The notes under the pieces are model-generated. The model searched no databases, was not told the DNA's origin, and worked only from the letters and a program-made list of their open reading frames with translations. DNA of 64,000 bases from an uncultured Eggerthellaceae bacterium (GTDB lineage: Bacteria > Actinomycetota > Coriobacteriia > Coriobacteriales > Eggerthellaceae), in NCBI GenBank assembly GCA_910588435.1, contig CAJUPL010000003.1:62001-126000 (forward strand), in the 5' to 3' direction. Positions 33,668 through 41,889 of the stretch are shown here, in pieces. Position 1 is the first letter of the stretch. Each line of letters starts with the position of its first letter. The translations under genes were made by a program, and so were the position numbers.

Positions 33668-34528
33668 GTGGGAATGTATTTTCAGGATGATTTCTGGGAA
33701 GCGATCTCGACGCTTCCCCAGCGTGATCGAGACGCATGTGCCGGTGCCCTACTTGCGCTGTACTTCGACGGCGAAGAGGACACGAAGTTGCGCGGCATGG
33801 CGCGAGGTTTCTACATTGCCTTCCGGCAGCGCGTGCTCATTGCGAAGGCGCGGGCTATCGCCGGGAAGAAGGGCGGAAAGCGACGCAGCCGCAAGCTGAA
33901 GCCCGAACAGGTACAGAAAGCCATTGCCGAAGGTGCGGGCGACGCGGCTGACGTTGAGCGAGATTGCGCGGACTTGCAAGCAACCACGCCAGCAAATGCC
34001 GAAGCTGCCACAAAGCAAGCGGCGAAACAAAAGCCGAAGCAAACCAGCAAGCAATCCACGACAGAAAGCGCGAAGCAAACTGCCAAGCAAACCGACGAGC
34101 AAACCGCAAGCGAACCTATAAAGAGTGAGAAAGAGAGGGAGAAAGAGACTGGGAAGGAGATTCAACCTGTACGTCTTCCTGAAGGTGAGACCACACCAAA
34201 CCTGTATGACGCGCCAGGCGACGCAGAGAGCGCCACATTCGGGCTGAGATGTCTGAAGGCATTGAACGAGGTGCTTGGCACCACGTACGGGCAGCTTCCG
34301 CCCACGTGCGCACGATTCCTAGCGAGCATGGAAGGACGCTATACCGACGAGCAGGTACGACGGATGATCGAGTACAAACGCGACGAATGGCAAGGAAAGG
34401 CGAAGATGCGCAAGCACCTGACGGCATCCACCCTACTGTCGCCGGATCACTTCGAGAGCTACATGCATCAGGCTATGCGGGAAGGAGCCGAGCATGAAGC
34501 GTTTGAGCGATTTGCTGATGCGATTTGA
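33668..34528 (+). CDS. Phage replisome-organiser-like protein
   Basis: 286 residues. The N-terminal 75 residues (DDFWEAISTLPQRDRDACAG) form a conserved small-phage-protein domain. A Lys/Gln/Thr-rich linker of about 60 residues is built on KQ-repeats (KQKPKQTSKQSTTESAKQ). The C-terminus (GRYTDEQVRRMIEYKRDEW, then LTASTLLSPDHFESYM) matches the phage replisome organiser C-terminal domain that precedes DnaC-like loaders. The GTG at 33,668 has AAAGAGG eight bases upstream; ATG 33,674 is the alternative. It overlaps the loader gene by 35 bases. Confidence 0.75.
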   Translation: MGMYFQDDFWEAISTLPQRDRDACAGALLALYFDGEEDTKLRGMARGFYIAFRQRVLIAKARAIAGKKGGKRRSRKLKPEQVQKAIAEGAGDAADVERDCADLQATTPANAEAATKQAAKQKPKQTSKQSTTESAKQTAKQTDEQTASEPIKSEKEREKETGKEIQPVRLPEGETTPNLYDAPGDAESATFGLRCLKALNEVLGTTYGQLPPTCARFLASMEGRYTDEQVRRMIEYKRDEWQGKAKMRKHLTASTLLSPDHFESYMHQAMREGAEHEAFERFADAI

Positions 34529-35162
34529 GGTTCCAAAGATGAGCCCGGAGCACAAGGCGGAGCTGGAGGCAGCCGAAGCAGCCGAGCGCGAACAGGCCAG
34601 GCGTAGACGCTATGCGCAGATCGGCGTGCCTGAGCGCTTCAAGAGCGCCGACATCAACAAGTGCCGACCAGATGCCCGCCAGTACGTTCGCGAGCTTCTC
34701 GGTGGGAGCAGGCGCGGCTTGGTGATTCGCGGGAACGTGGGTGTTGGGAAGACTTACACGGCGGCGGCGATCCTGAACGCGGTGTTCGAGAAGCGTTTCT
34801 GCCGGTTCACCACGTTCGGATCCGTGATGCGCGGGATCCGTACGGCTTACGACGGGCGCGGGTCAGAGGATGAGGTCATTTCCCGGTTCACTGGTGCGGA
34901 CGTGCTGCTCGTGGACGATTTCGGGAAGGAGCGACCGAGCGCATGGGCGCTGGAGATCATCTTCGACTGTCTGAACGCGCGGTACGCCGCCAAGCGCCCG
35001 ACGATATACACGACGCAGCACAACGGGAGCGAACTTGCTGGGCGTTTGTCAGCCGAGGGTGACGTTGCTATAGCCGAGGCGATATTGTCACGCCTGGGAG
35101 ACCGCAGCGCCTTCGCTTCCATCGTCCTTGAAGGCAGCGACAGGCGGCGCATGGGGCGTTGA
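34494..35162 (+). CDS. DnaC/DnaI-like helicase loader ATPase
   Basis: 222 residues: Walker A RGNVGVGKTYTAAAIL, Walker B VLLVDDFGKERPS, sensor-1 TIYTTQHN and the Arg-finger region ILSRLGDR. It loads the host replicative helicase at the phage origin, with the preceding organiser protein. A hairpin terminator follows. Confidence 0.88.
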   Translation: MKRLSDLLMRFEVPKMSPEHKAELEAAEAAEREQARRRRYAQIGVPERFKSADINKCRPDARQYVRELLGGSRRGLVIRGNVGVGKTYTAAAILNAVFEKRFCRFTTFGSVMRGIRTAYDGRGSEDEVISRFTGADVLLVDDFGKERPSAWALEIIFDCLNARYAAKRPTIYTTQHNGSELAGRLSAEGDVAIAEAILSRLGDRSAFASIVLEGSDRRRMGR

Positions 35163-35190
35163 TCCATGATGAATTGGTACGAATGACGTG

Positions 35191-35230
35191 AGGGCGGTTC
35201 CTGAACGCAGGAGCCGCCCTGCTTCGTTTC
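35191..35230 (+). terminator. Terminator after the prophage replication genes
   Basis: AGGGCGG and TCCTG pair with CAGGA and CCGCCCT around AACG (13 stem positions with one G-T pair), followed by GCTTCGTTTC. It separates the early from the packaging genes. Confidence 0.75.
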
Positions 35231-35266
35231 TGGGGTGTTTTGTGACGTGGCCGCACCATTCCCAGC

Positions 35267-35713
35267 ATGGCAAGACGAGCGAAATGCACTCTGGAACTCA
35301 TAGACGAGGCGGCGCGCCTCAAAAGCGAAGGGATGATGGACAAGGATATATGCGCTGTACTGGGCATTCATCCTTCCAGCTTCTACCGATGGCTGAACAC
35401 GCCCAAAACGCGACTGGAACGCGAGTTAGGCGATGCCCTAAAAAAGGCAGAAGCCCACTACAAACAGGCATTGACGGGCCTCATCAAACAGGCGGCTGTG
35501 GAGCGTTCGAGCAATTGGACGGCAGCAGCATGGCTTCTTGAACGCAAGTTCCCGGACGAGTACGCCAGGCGCGAACGTGCAGCCGAAGAAAAACGGATGG
35601 AAACGCCTCAGCTCTTCGTGGGCGTGGAGCTCAAGCCATACAACGAGGTTTCCCAGGATGCGTTGCCGCCACTTTCTCTGCCTGATGGTGAGGGTGATGG
35701 CGGGGCTGGGTAG
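35267..35713 (+). CDS. Terminase small subunit-like protein
   Basis: 148 residues: an N-terminal HTH (GMMDKDICAVLGIHPSSFYRWL), a helical oligomerisation segment with AAAWLLERKFPDEYARRER, and a Pro/Gly-rich tail. This is the common pattern of phage small terminases, which recognise the packaging site. No clear RBS precedes ATG 35,267. It is separated from the large subunit by about 1 kb of hairpin-rich, gene-free DNA. Confidence 0.75.
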   Translation: MARRAKCTLELIDEAARLKSEGMMDKDICAVLGIHPSSFYRWLNTPKTRLERELGDALKKAEAHYKQALTGLIKQAAVERSSNWTAAAWLLERKFPDEYARRERAAEEKRMETPQLFVGVELKPYNEVSQDALPPLSLPDGEGDGGAG

Positions 35714-35748
35714 GGATTGATCGATGGGCTGGTGTGGTGAGGTCGCCC

Positions 35749-36447
35749 GCCGGCGTGACCGAAGGGCACGCCGGCCCCCGGCGAGACACCGGAAGCCCGC
35801 CGAAGGTGGGCTGGAGGTGGCTTGCCGGGCAGAGGGCAGACCGAAGGGCTGCCCGACCTGCGGAGCGACACCGAAGGTGACGCGTAGCGTGGGGCATGAC
35901 ACCGAGCGAGCCGGAAGCGCGAAGCGCCGTAGGCCGCTTGGTGGCATGACACACAAGGTTGCAAGACGAAGCGGCTTGCAACCTGCGGAGCGAAGACGCG
36001 CAAGATGCTTGGAGCCGCCGAAGGCGTGCGGAAAGCTGCTTGCGTGGCTTGGCGAAGCCGAAGGTGCGCTTACGCTGTGAGCGCACCGGAGCCGTGGCGC
36101 GATACCGCCAGGAGCGCGTCACGCTGTCCGGGGTGATGGGCAGCCGTAGGAGCGAAGCGACTGAGGTTGCCGGGCACCCCGGCATGGCTGCAAGACATGA
36201 GGCTTGCTGCCGCGCAGACAAGACGCATGGAGCACCGAAGGTGCTTGATGCGGCTTGGTGGAGCCGGAGGAAGACCTGACGGCAGCACAGGTTCGCTTCC
36301 TTCGCCGTGATCTGCGCGGTGCTGACGTTAGGGCTGACGGAGCGCGGGCAAGACCTTGGCTTGACCGCTTCCGCAGCAATAGCAGGAGAAGGAACACGGG
36401 GATGGAGCGAGCGCACGCGAGACGCATCTTCCGCTTCCGCGTTTTTT
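35749..36447 (+). ncRNA. Hairpin-dense gene-free region between small and large terminase genes
   Basis: Perfect or near-perfect stems follow one another: 35749-35775, 35794-35812, 35834-35854, 35869-35879, 35956-35984 (10 bp), 36016-36026, 36046-36059, 36063-36087, 36095-36110, 36168-36184, 36186-36211, 36219-36257 and 36273-36292. Several share loops: ACCGAAGGG occurs in two, and CC-GAA-GG triloops close at least five. A stem ACGCG/CGCGT followed by TTTTT at 36,415-36,447 could end a transcript. Open frames here encode Arg/Ala/Gly-rich nonsense with no protein-like pattern. Interpreted as a structured RNA or structured DNA element; class unknown. Confidence 0.6.
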
Positions 36448-36515
36448 CGCGTTTCGCTTCGCCTGAGAAGAAGTGCGAGCGTGGGCGCGGTGTTTTCACC
36501 AAAAGAGGGAGACGC

Positions 36516-36623
36516 ATGAGTGCCATTTCGCCTGGGCACGCAGAGGTGAGCGCGACTGCTAGAGAAGCAAGACAAGCGGCAGATTCGCAAGATGCCCTGA
36601 AACGATCTGCGGAAACTTTTTGA
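36516..36623 (+). CDS. Possible 35-residue peptide upstream of terL
   Basis: MSAISPGHAEVSATAREARQ and 15 more residues. ATG 36,516 is preceded at good spacing by AGAGGGAG and by a small hairpin (GGTG-TTTT-CACC, 36,489-36,500). There is no known homologue or motif. The rest of the stretch to terL at 36,752 shows no other gene. Confidence 0.3.
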   Translation: MSAISPGHAEVSATAREARQAADSQDALKRSAETF

Positions 36624-36751
36624 ATGTGCGAAGGCACGCGAGTTGCCTGTGCTGGAAGAGCGGCAAGGGAAATACGCACAGGGGCATCAGCAGCATCAGC
36701 GGCAGGGTGGTTTTGCGTGGATGCGGGTAAGGTAGAGACGGGAGCAGGGGC

Positions 36752-38074
36752 ATGAGTGGCAGAAGTGGCAAGCGCAACAGAGGCGGCAGCGACGGCGTGA
36801 GCGTCGCCGATCTGTGCGCGAGCGTGTTCCACGGCGTGCTGGGTGATGTGATGTGCGGCGGACACGTGCACTACTGGCTCAACGGCGGACGCGGTTCCAC
36901 CAAGTCATCGTTCATCAGCCTGTGCCTGGTGCTGCTGATCGTCGCCAACCCGTTCGCTAATGCTGTGGTCGTTCGCCGTTTCAGCAACACGCTGCGCGAT
37001 TCGGTGTACCAGCAGCTCGTGTGGGCCGTGGCGGCGCTCGGGCTGGAAGGGTTCTTCCGCTGCAGGGTCTCGCCGATGGAGCTGACGTACCTTCCCACGG
37101 GTCAGCGCATCGTGTTCCGTGGCGCGGACGATCCCCTGAAGCTGAAGGGCACCAAGTTCACCACCGGGTACTGCGCATGCGTGTGGTTTGAGGAAGTGGA
37201 CCAGTTCGACGGCATCGATGCGGTTCGCAGCATCCTGAACTCGCTTCGCCGTGGTGGTGAGCGGTTTTGGATCTTTTACAGTTACAACCCGCCCCGTTCC
37301 GCACTCAACTGGGTTAACGCCGAAGAGCGTGAGCGTCGCAAGCGCGAGGACACGTTGGTCATGCGCACGTCGTATCTGGATGTGGTGGACGAGCATCCCG
37401 AATGGCTGGGCGTTCCGTTCATAGAGGAAGCCGAATACCTGCGTGAGAGCAACGAGCTCGCTTGGCGGTGGGAGTACCTGGGAGAAGTGACCGGCACGGG
37501 CGGTGCTGTGTTCGGAAACGTCACGGGGCGCCGCATCGGTGATGACGAGATCGCGCGGCTGGAGCTCGTTCGCAACGGTGTGGACTGGGGATGGTTTCCC
37601 GACCCGTGGAGGTACGTTCGCGTGGGCTGGGAGCCATCTGAGCGCCGGCTGTTCCTGTTCGGCGAGCTATCGGCCAACAAGACGCTTCCGCAGGACACAG
37701 GCGCAATGGTGGCAGACGCACTCACGTTCGCGGACATAGAGGGCGAAGAGGCATACTTCCATGATGAGGTGATTTGGTGCGACGACACGGCTGACGGGAA
37801 GGTGGCTATGGCCACGTACAAGCGCGAGCATGGTCTGCGCGCCCGACCCGCCAAGAAGGGGCGCATGAGACGCCTGAGCTACGAGTGGCTCGCCGGACTG
37901 CGCGAGATCGTCATCGACCCTGTGAGATGCCCGCACGCCTATGAGGAGTTCACGTCCAAGGAGTACGAGCGCGACCGTGAGGGCAACTGGGTGGACGAGA
38001 TACCCGACGGCAACGACCACAGCATCGACGCGGTCCGCTACGCCATGATGGAGGACGTGCTGCGCGGTCGCTAG
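36752..38074 (+). CDS. terL: Phage terminase large subunit (PBSX type)
   Basis: 440 residues, full length. The N-terminal ATPase has the Walker A-like YWLNGGRGSTKSSFIS, the adenine/Walker B region CACVWFEEVDQFDG and coupling motif (FWIFYSYNPPR). The nuclease domain has an acidic residue series (VDWGWFPDPWRYVRV, CDDTADGK, NDHSIDAVRYAMM). It drives DNA packaging into proheads. It is flanked on both sides by hairpin-rich non-coding DNA. Confidence 0.93.
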   Translation: MSGRSGKRNRGGSDGVSVADLCASVFHGVLGDVMCGGHVHYWLNGGRGSTKSSFISLCLVLLIVANPFANAVVVRRFSNTLRDSVYQQLVWAVAALGLEGFFRCRVSPMELTYLPTGQRIVFRGADDPLKLKGTKFTTGYCACVWFEEVDQFDGIDAVRSILNSLRRGGERFWIFYSYNPPRSALNWVNAEERERRKREDTLVMRTSYLDVVDEHPEWLGVPFIEEAEYLRESNELAWRWEYLGEVTGTGGAVFGNVTGRRIGDDEIARLELVRNGVDWGWFPDPWRYVRVGWEPSERRLFLFGELSANKTLPQDTGAMVADALTFADIEGEEAYFHDEVIWCDDTADGKVAMATYKREHGLRARPAKKGRMRRLSYEWLAGLREIVIDPVRCPHAYEEFTSKEYERDREGNWVDEIPDGNDHSIDAVRYAMMEDVLRGR

Positions 38075-38140
38075 GGTTGCTCGGAGTGCTTGCGCGCGCT
38101 TCCACCTCTGGGTGCTCACGCTCGACCATGCAGCGAGACG

Positions 38141-38533
38141 CTACCCCGCCGCCAGCGGACGCATGACGGTGATGCGCAGGGGCACAACGGATGACTTGCG
38201 GTGCCACCCCTCACCACCTGCATGGAGAGCCGGGCTACAGGTGCGGGTGACGCGCTGACGCAAGCAGCCTTGGGTGAGAGCTGCAACAGGCAGCAGGGAG
38301 GGCGAGCGTGCCCGTTGGCGCCGCAATGCCAGCAAGACGCGAAGCGGCTTGATGGCACGCCATAAGGACGCGCACACCCTCCCTGCTGCCGCACCGTGAG
38401 ACTTGCAGGGCTGCTTGTGGCAGCGTGGCACACGCACCCCCGGGCGAACCATGCAGGTGGTGAGGGGTGGCACAGATCGACTTGCAGCTTGCCCCGGAGC
38501 AGCGCCGGCATGTGGCCGCAGGTTGCGGGGTAG
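38141..38533 (+). ncRNA. Giant nested hairpin between terL and portal
   Basis: One rod-like fold of 393 bases. Outer stem: CTACCCCGC 38141-38149 with 38525-38533. Main stem: 25 bp with no mismatch, 38201-38225 with 38449-38473. Then GGTGCG 38240-38245 with CGCACC 38433-38438, CAAGCAGCC 38261-38269 with GGCTGCTTG 38409-38417, a perfect 14-bp stem 38289-38302 with 38377-38390, and an apical hairpin 38327-38357 ending in CGC-GAA-GCG. Between the outer and main stems the arms also match imperfectly. No protein-like frame is present. Class unknown. Confidence 0.7.
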
Positions 38534-38614
38534 ATAAAAACCTCGTTCATTCCGTGACAAGGCTGCAAGATGCCTAGATGTTGACTGTGGGCGAAGTCAG
38601 AGAGGATGTGTGCA

Positions 38615-39997
38615 GTGGTTGAGGAATACGAGATACCGGAGTTCGTGAAGGCGCACTTGTCCACTCTTGGATACGAGTGCGCGGCTGACGAGATGATGCC
38701 GCATATCAACACGTGGTGGAATTGGATGCGCGCCGAAGGCGACTTCTACGATTACAACGACACTGATGCGGCGGGCAGAGCCTTCAAGGTGCATAGGCGA
38801 TCCATCCATCCGGCTATGAGGATGTGCGAGGAGTGGGGATCGCTTCTGCTGAACGACAAGACGCTGATCGACTGTGGGAAGCAGAAGTGCACTGACTGGC
38901 TCGCCGACTTCCTGGCGAGCAGACACTTTCTCTCGTACGGTCAGGCGGCTTTGGTTCGCGCTTTCGCGCTCGGTACGGGCGCGTGGGCTGCGTGGGTGGA
39001 CTTGGGCAAGAAGGCCATCCAGATTCGACGATACGACGCGCGGCAGATCATCCCGCTTTCGTGGGATGATGACGGGATAAGCGAATGCGCATTCGTGACT
39101 GAGGCAGTGACGAAGGGAAAGCGGGTGACGCAGCTTCAGATGCACGTTCTGAGCGATTCCGGTTATGTGATCAAGACCACCTACTTCGACGGCGAGGGCA
39201 AGACCATAACTGTGGACGGTGTTCTGGACGCTTACGAGACCGAGTGCCCGACGCCCACCTTCGCCATCTTGAAACCAGCTGTCGCCAACACGCGCGTGGA
39301 TGGTAGCCCGTATGGTCAGAGCGTGTTCGCTGACGCATTGGATGCGATCCAGGCAGTGGATATCGCCTACGACGCGCTGGTGAGCGAGGTGGACTTGTCG
39401 AAGATGCGCATATTCTTGGCTGACACGATGTTCGACGTCGAGCAGGTTGGCAAGAACAAGAAGCCCGTGGCCATCCCGTTCGGGAAGAACGATTGCACGA
39501 TCTACCGCAAGGTGGCTTCGACTGAGGACGTCATTCGGGAGTTCGCTCCGGCACTTCGCACCAAAGAGCAAGCCGAGGTATTCCGCGTTGCCATCCAGAC
39601 TTTGGGTGACTTGTGCGGGTTCGGCCTGACCTACTATGACTTCGATTCGCGAGGCTATATCAAGACCGCGACCGAGGTATCGAGCGACAACGCTGCCTTG
39701 ATGCGCAACATACGCCGTCACGAGAACCTGCTCGAAGGATCCATGACGACGATAGCAAAGGCGATTCTGCACTGTGCGCGACGTTTGGGAGTGAAGCTGC
39801 CCAAGGAAGGACACGTGCGCGTCGCCTTCGACGACAGCATCATTACGGATGTGTACACCGAGAAGAAGCAGGACTTGGAAGAGCTGAACCGCACCATGTT
39901 GCCTTACGAGTACCGCATGAAATGGTACGGCGAGGATGAAAAGACTGCGAAAGCCAAAGCCGCTGAACTGAGCGCGGCACCGACCAAGGTAGAATAG
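38615..39997 (+). CDS. Phage portal protein (SPP1-like)
   Basis: 460 residues. The pattern of SPP1-type portals is seen: an N-terminal acidic region, WWNWMRAEGDFYDYND, YGQSVFADALDAIQAVDIAYD and a C-terminal helical wing (HENLLEGSMTTIAKAILH). It forms the dodecameric DNA channel of the head. GTG 38,615 is preferred, since AGAGAGG lies nine bases upstream but only one base before the in-frame ATG at 38,606. Confidence 0.87.
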   Translation: MVEEYEIPEFVKAHLSTLGYECAADEMMPHINTWWNWMRAEGDFYDYNDTDAAGRAFKVHRRSIHPAMRMCEEWGSLLLNDKTLIDCGKQKCTDWLADFLASRHFLSYGQAALVRAFALGTGAWAAWVDLGKKAIQIRRYDARQIIPLSWDDDGISECAFVTEAVTKGKRVTQLQMHVLSDSGYVIKTTYFDGEGKTITVDGVLDAYETECPTPTFAILKPAVANTRVDGSPYGQSVFADALDAIQAVDIAYDALVSEVDLSKMRIFLADTMFDVEQVGKNKKPVAIPFGKNDCTIYRKVASTEDVIREFAPALRTKEQAEVFRVAIQTLGDLCGFGLTYYDFDSRGYIKTATEVSSDNAALMRNIRRHENLLEGSMTTIAKAILHCARRLGVKLPKEGHVRVAFDDSIITDVYTEKKQDLEELNRTMLPYEYRMKWYGEDEKTAKAKAAELSAAPTKVE

Positions 39998-40002
39998 AGG
40001 AC

Positions 40003-40947
40003 ATGGAAAACGAACCGACAACCCAGCAACCCGAACCCTACATCGACGCGCAGATCGCAAAGCTGAAGAAACAAGGCGTCACCTTCGATATTTGCACTGA
40101 GAGCGAAGCTAGGGAGTACATGGCCGATAAGTGCGAGCCGCACAAAGTGAGCGCGTATGCGCGCCTGTTCGATGTTCATGACAAGGGCGAACAGAAGGAT
40201 AAGTACGTTGCACTCGACTTCAGCCAGCTCAAATACCTTGCCGATCTGGATCAGCGTCTGCGCGAGATTCTTCTTGTGATGACGCTCGATATAGAACATT
40301 TCTGCAAAACAAGATTATTAACTGAGTGCGCCGTTACAGAGGGAGACGGTCATTCTATCGTTTCCGGGTACATGGACGGCCTTGATAAGAAGCGCCAGAA
40401 ATATGTCATGAGCGAACTGGCACGCCATGAGCATGAATCGACCTATCAGGATGCCAATCCGGACCAGATGCCGCTCTGGGCGTTTTTGCAGATGGTGTCT
40501 TTCGGAACGCTTCTCGGCGTCATCTATTATTGCGCGGAGCAGCACATCGGCGAGAACAGCGTTGCGGACTACTCGGTTCTTCATGCAATCAAATCTTTGC
40601 GCAACACCTGCGCCCACGGTTCATGGGTCCTGCTCGATCTATCGCCGAGCGCGAACGGCGAGCGAATCGCACCCCATGAAGTGAGCGATGCCGTAGCCGC
40701 CATCGGCATATCGAAACGCGCACGACGCCGTTGGCTTCAGACCGTACCCGTATCGCAAATCGCCTCGCTCCTCTATCTCTATTCACAGGTTGTGCCGAAC
40801 GGAAGCACAAAGACAAGGCGTCTTGACGATCTCCAACAGTTCTTCGCTGTTGCCGAAAAAGATTCTGTTCTTCTTGAGGACAACCCCGCGCAAGCCGCGA
40901 TTTCCTTCATAAAGCGCTTGACGGAGGGGTTCGGGTTGATAGAATAG
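40003..40947 (+). CDS. Abi_2-family abortive-infection protein (AbiD/AbiF-like) with HEPN motif
   Basis: 314 residues. The Abi_2 pattern begins YIDAQIAKLKKQGVTF and continues YARLFDVHD, LDFSQLKYLADLDQRLREIL and DIEHFCKTRL. R200-NTCA-H205 (SLRNTCAHGSW) is the RX4H active-site motif of HEPN ribonucleases. Such proteins abort phage infection by RNA cleavage. The gene lies directly after the portal, with AGAGGAC as RBS and TAGAAT just upstream as a possible own -10. Two copies of a small structured RNA follow, suggesting a toxin-RNA pair. Confidence 0.82.
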   Translation: MENEPTTQQPEPYIDAQIAKLKKQGVTFDICTESEAREYMADKCEPHKVSAYARLFDVHDKGEQKDKYVALDFSQLKYLADLDQRLREILLVMTLDIEHFCKTRLLTECAVTEGDGHSIVSGYMDGLDKKRQKYVMSELARHEHESTYQDANPDQMPLWAFLQMVSFGTLLGVIYYCAEQHIGENSVADYSVLHAIKSLRNTCAHGSWVLLDLSPSANGERIAPHEVSDAVAAIGISKRARRRWLQTVPVSQIASLLYLYSQVVPNGSTKTRRLDDLQQFFAVAEKDSVLLEDNPAQAAISFIKRLTEGFGLIE

Positions 40948-40956
40948 AACCACATC

Positions 40957-41083
40957 AAAACCGAAAGGTTTTACGGGGCAGGGTCGTGCGCGGTCTTGCC
41001 CCGATTTTTTTGCTAGACTATGGTCATACTGAAAACCGAAAGGTTTTACGGGGCGGAATCGTACGCGATCTTGCCCTTTTTTT
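40957..41083 (+). ncRNA. Two tandem copies of a small two-hairpin RNA, probable Abi-associated antitoxin RNA
   Basis: Copy 1 spans 40,957-41,011 and copy 2 spans 41,032-41,083. Each has AAAACC-GAAA-GGTTTT (GNRA loop), AC, then a GGGGC stem closing with GCCC and a run of at least seven T. The inner stem changes from GTCG-TGCG-CGGT in copy 1 to ATCG-TACG-CGAT in copy 2, keeping both pairing and a UNCG loop. Such covariation indicates selected RNA structure. Position next to an Abi_2 gene recalls the abiF RNA motif and type III antitoxins. Confidence 0.75.
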
Positions 41084-41094
41084 GAAAACGAGAG

Positions 41095-41337
41095 CTATTT
41101 CAGAACGAGCTCATTCAGCTCCGGGATGTCCACGAGCTGGCTTACCGTAATGCCCAAACCATCTGCAATTCTGCAAAGGTTGACGAACCCAATATTCCGC
41201 TTGCCATTTTCAACATCAACGAGATACGTGTGCCCGAGACCTATCATCATGCACAGCTTATCCTGCGACAAACCTTGCAAGTTCCTCAGTTCCGATATTC
41301 GCTGTCCTAATAGTCTTTTACATTCTTTTGCTTCCAT
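41095..41337 (-). CDS. XRE-family HTH regulator
   Basis: 80 residues, essentially one HTH-XRE domain (GLSQDKLCMMIGLGHTYLVDVENGKRN then FVNLCRIADGLGITVSQLVD). The start and spacing are normal. It is paralogous to the next gene, sharing the IGFVNLCRIA / IRFVNTCRLA segment. It could control the Abi module. Confidence 0.82.
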   Translation of the reverse strand: MEAKECKRLLGQRISELRNLQGLSQDKLCMMIGLGHTYLVDVENGKRNIGFVNLCRIADGLGITVSQLVDIPELNELVLK

Positions 41338-41387
41338 GAAGCAAAAGGCTACGGACAGTCATAAATATGTCAGTATCAAAATTGTGA

Positions 41388-41651
41388 CTATTGTGACGTA
41401 TCGGCCAAATCTGCATCATCAAAGTCAAGCAACTCGCTTACGGGTACGCCCAATCCTCTTGCAAGACGACAGGTATTCACGAACCGGATACCGCGACGAC
41501 CACATTCGATATCTGAAATATACCGTGCGGAGAGCATGGAAGACGAACTGAGATCCTTTTGCGTCATGCCGCGATTTAAACGTAGTGAGCGAAGATGAGC
41601 ACCAAACTGTTTGCGCGACAAATCCACTACAGCATCAACGTAAATAATCAC
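41388..41651 (-). CDS. XRE-family HTH regulator, paralogue
   Basis: 87 residues with an HTH-XRE domain (MTQKDLSSSSMLSARYISDIECGRRG). It is similar in length and C-terminus to the protein encoded just downstream. The two minus-strand genes are 50 bases apart. The AT-rich 240 bases beyond it (to 41,889) hold nothing recognisable. Confidence 0.8.
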   Translation of the reverse strand: MIIYVDAVVDLSRKQFGAHLRSLRLNRGMTQKDLSSSSMLSARYISDIECGRRGIRFVNTCRLARGLGVPVSELLDFDDADLADTSQ

Positions 41652-41889
41652 TTAAAGAGCAGGTTCATAATACAAACAGGAAAACACCTCGCTACGAAAA
41701 GCGAAAATGATTTTTGAAACGATCATATTCATTACCTGAATCTAGTGGACAGCCAATCCAGTTAGAAGCTCATGCAGACAATGACATTTATGAAAACTCA
41801 ATTGGGAATCGCCTAATGAAGAACGCTCAGATTGAATCACATCTAATCTCATGGCGTTCTTTGCATTATGTTTCAGATTGACTTGAACA

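Noticed and set aside
35724..36279. Open frames of about 106-118 codons in the hairpin array
   Set aside because: Arg/Ala/Gly-rich composition arises from GC-rich palindromes; no RBS, no domain, and frames overlap in both strands.
35714..36751. Group I or group II intron interrupting terminase
   Set aside because: terL is complete with a normal N-terminus; no domain V-like hairpin, no catalytic core motifs, no intron ORF.
38116..38712. Minus-strand open frame across the giant hairpin
   Set aside because: Crosses the portal start and the inverted repeats; product is Cys/Ser/Arg-rich without protein-like pattern.
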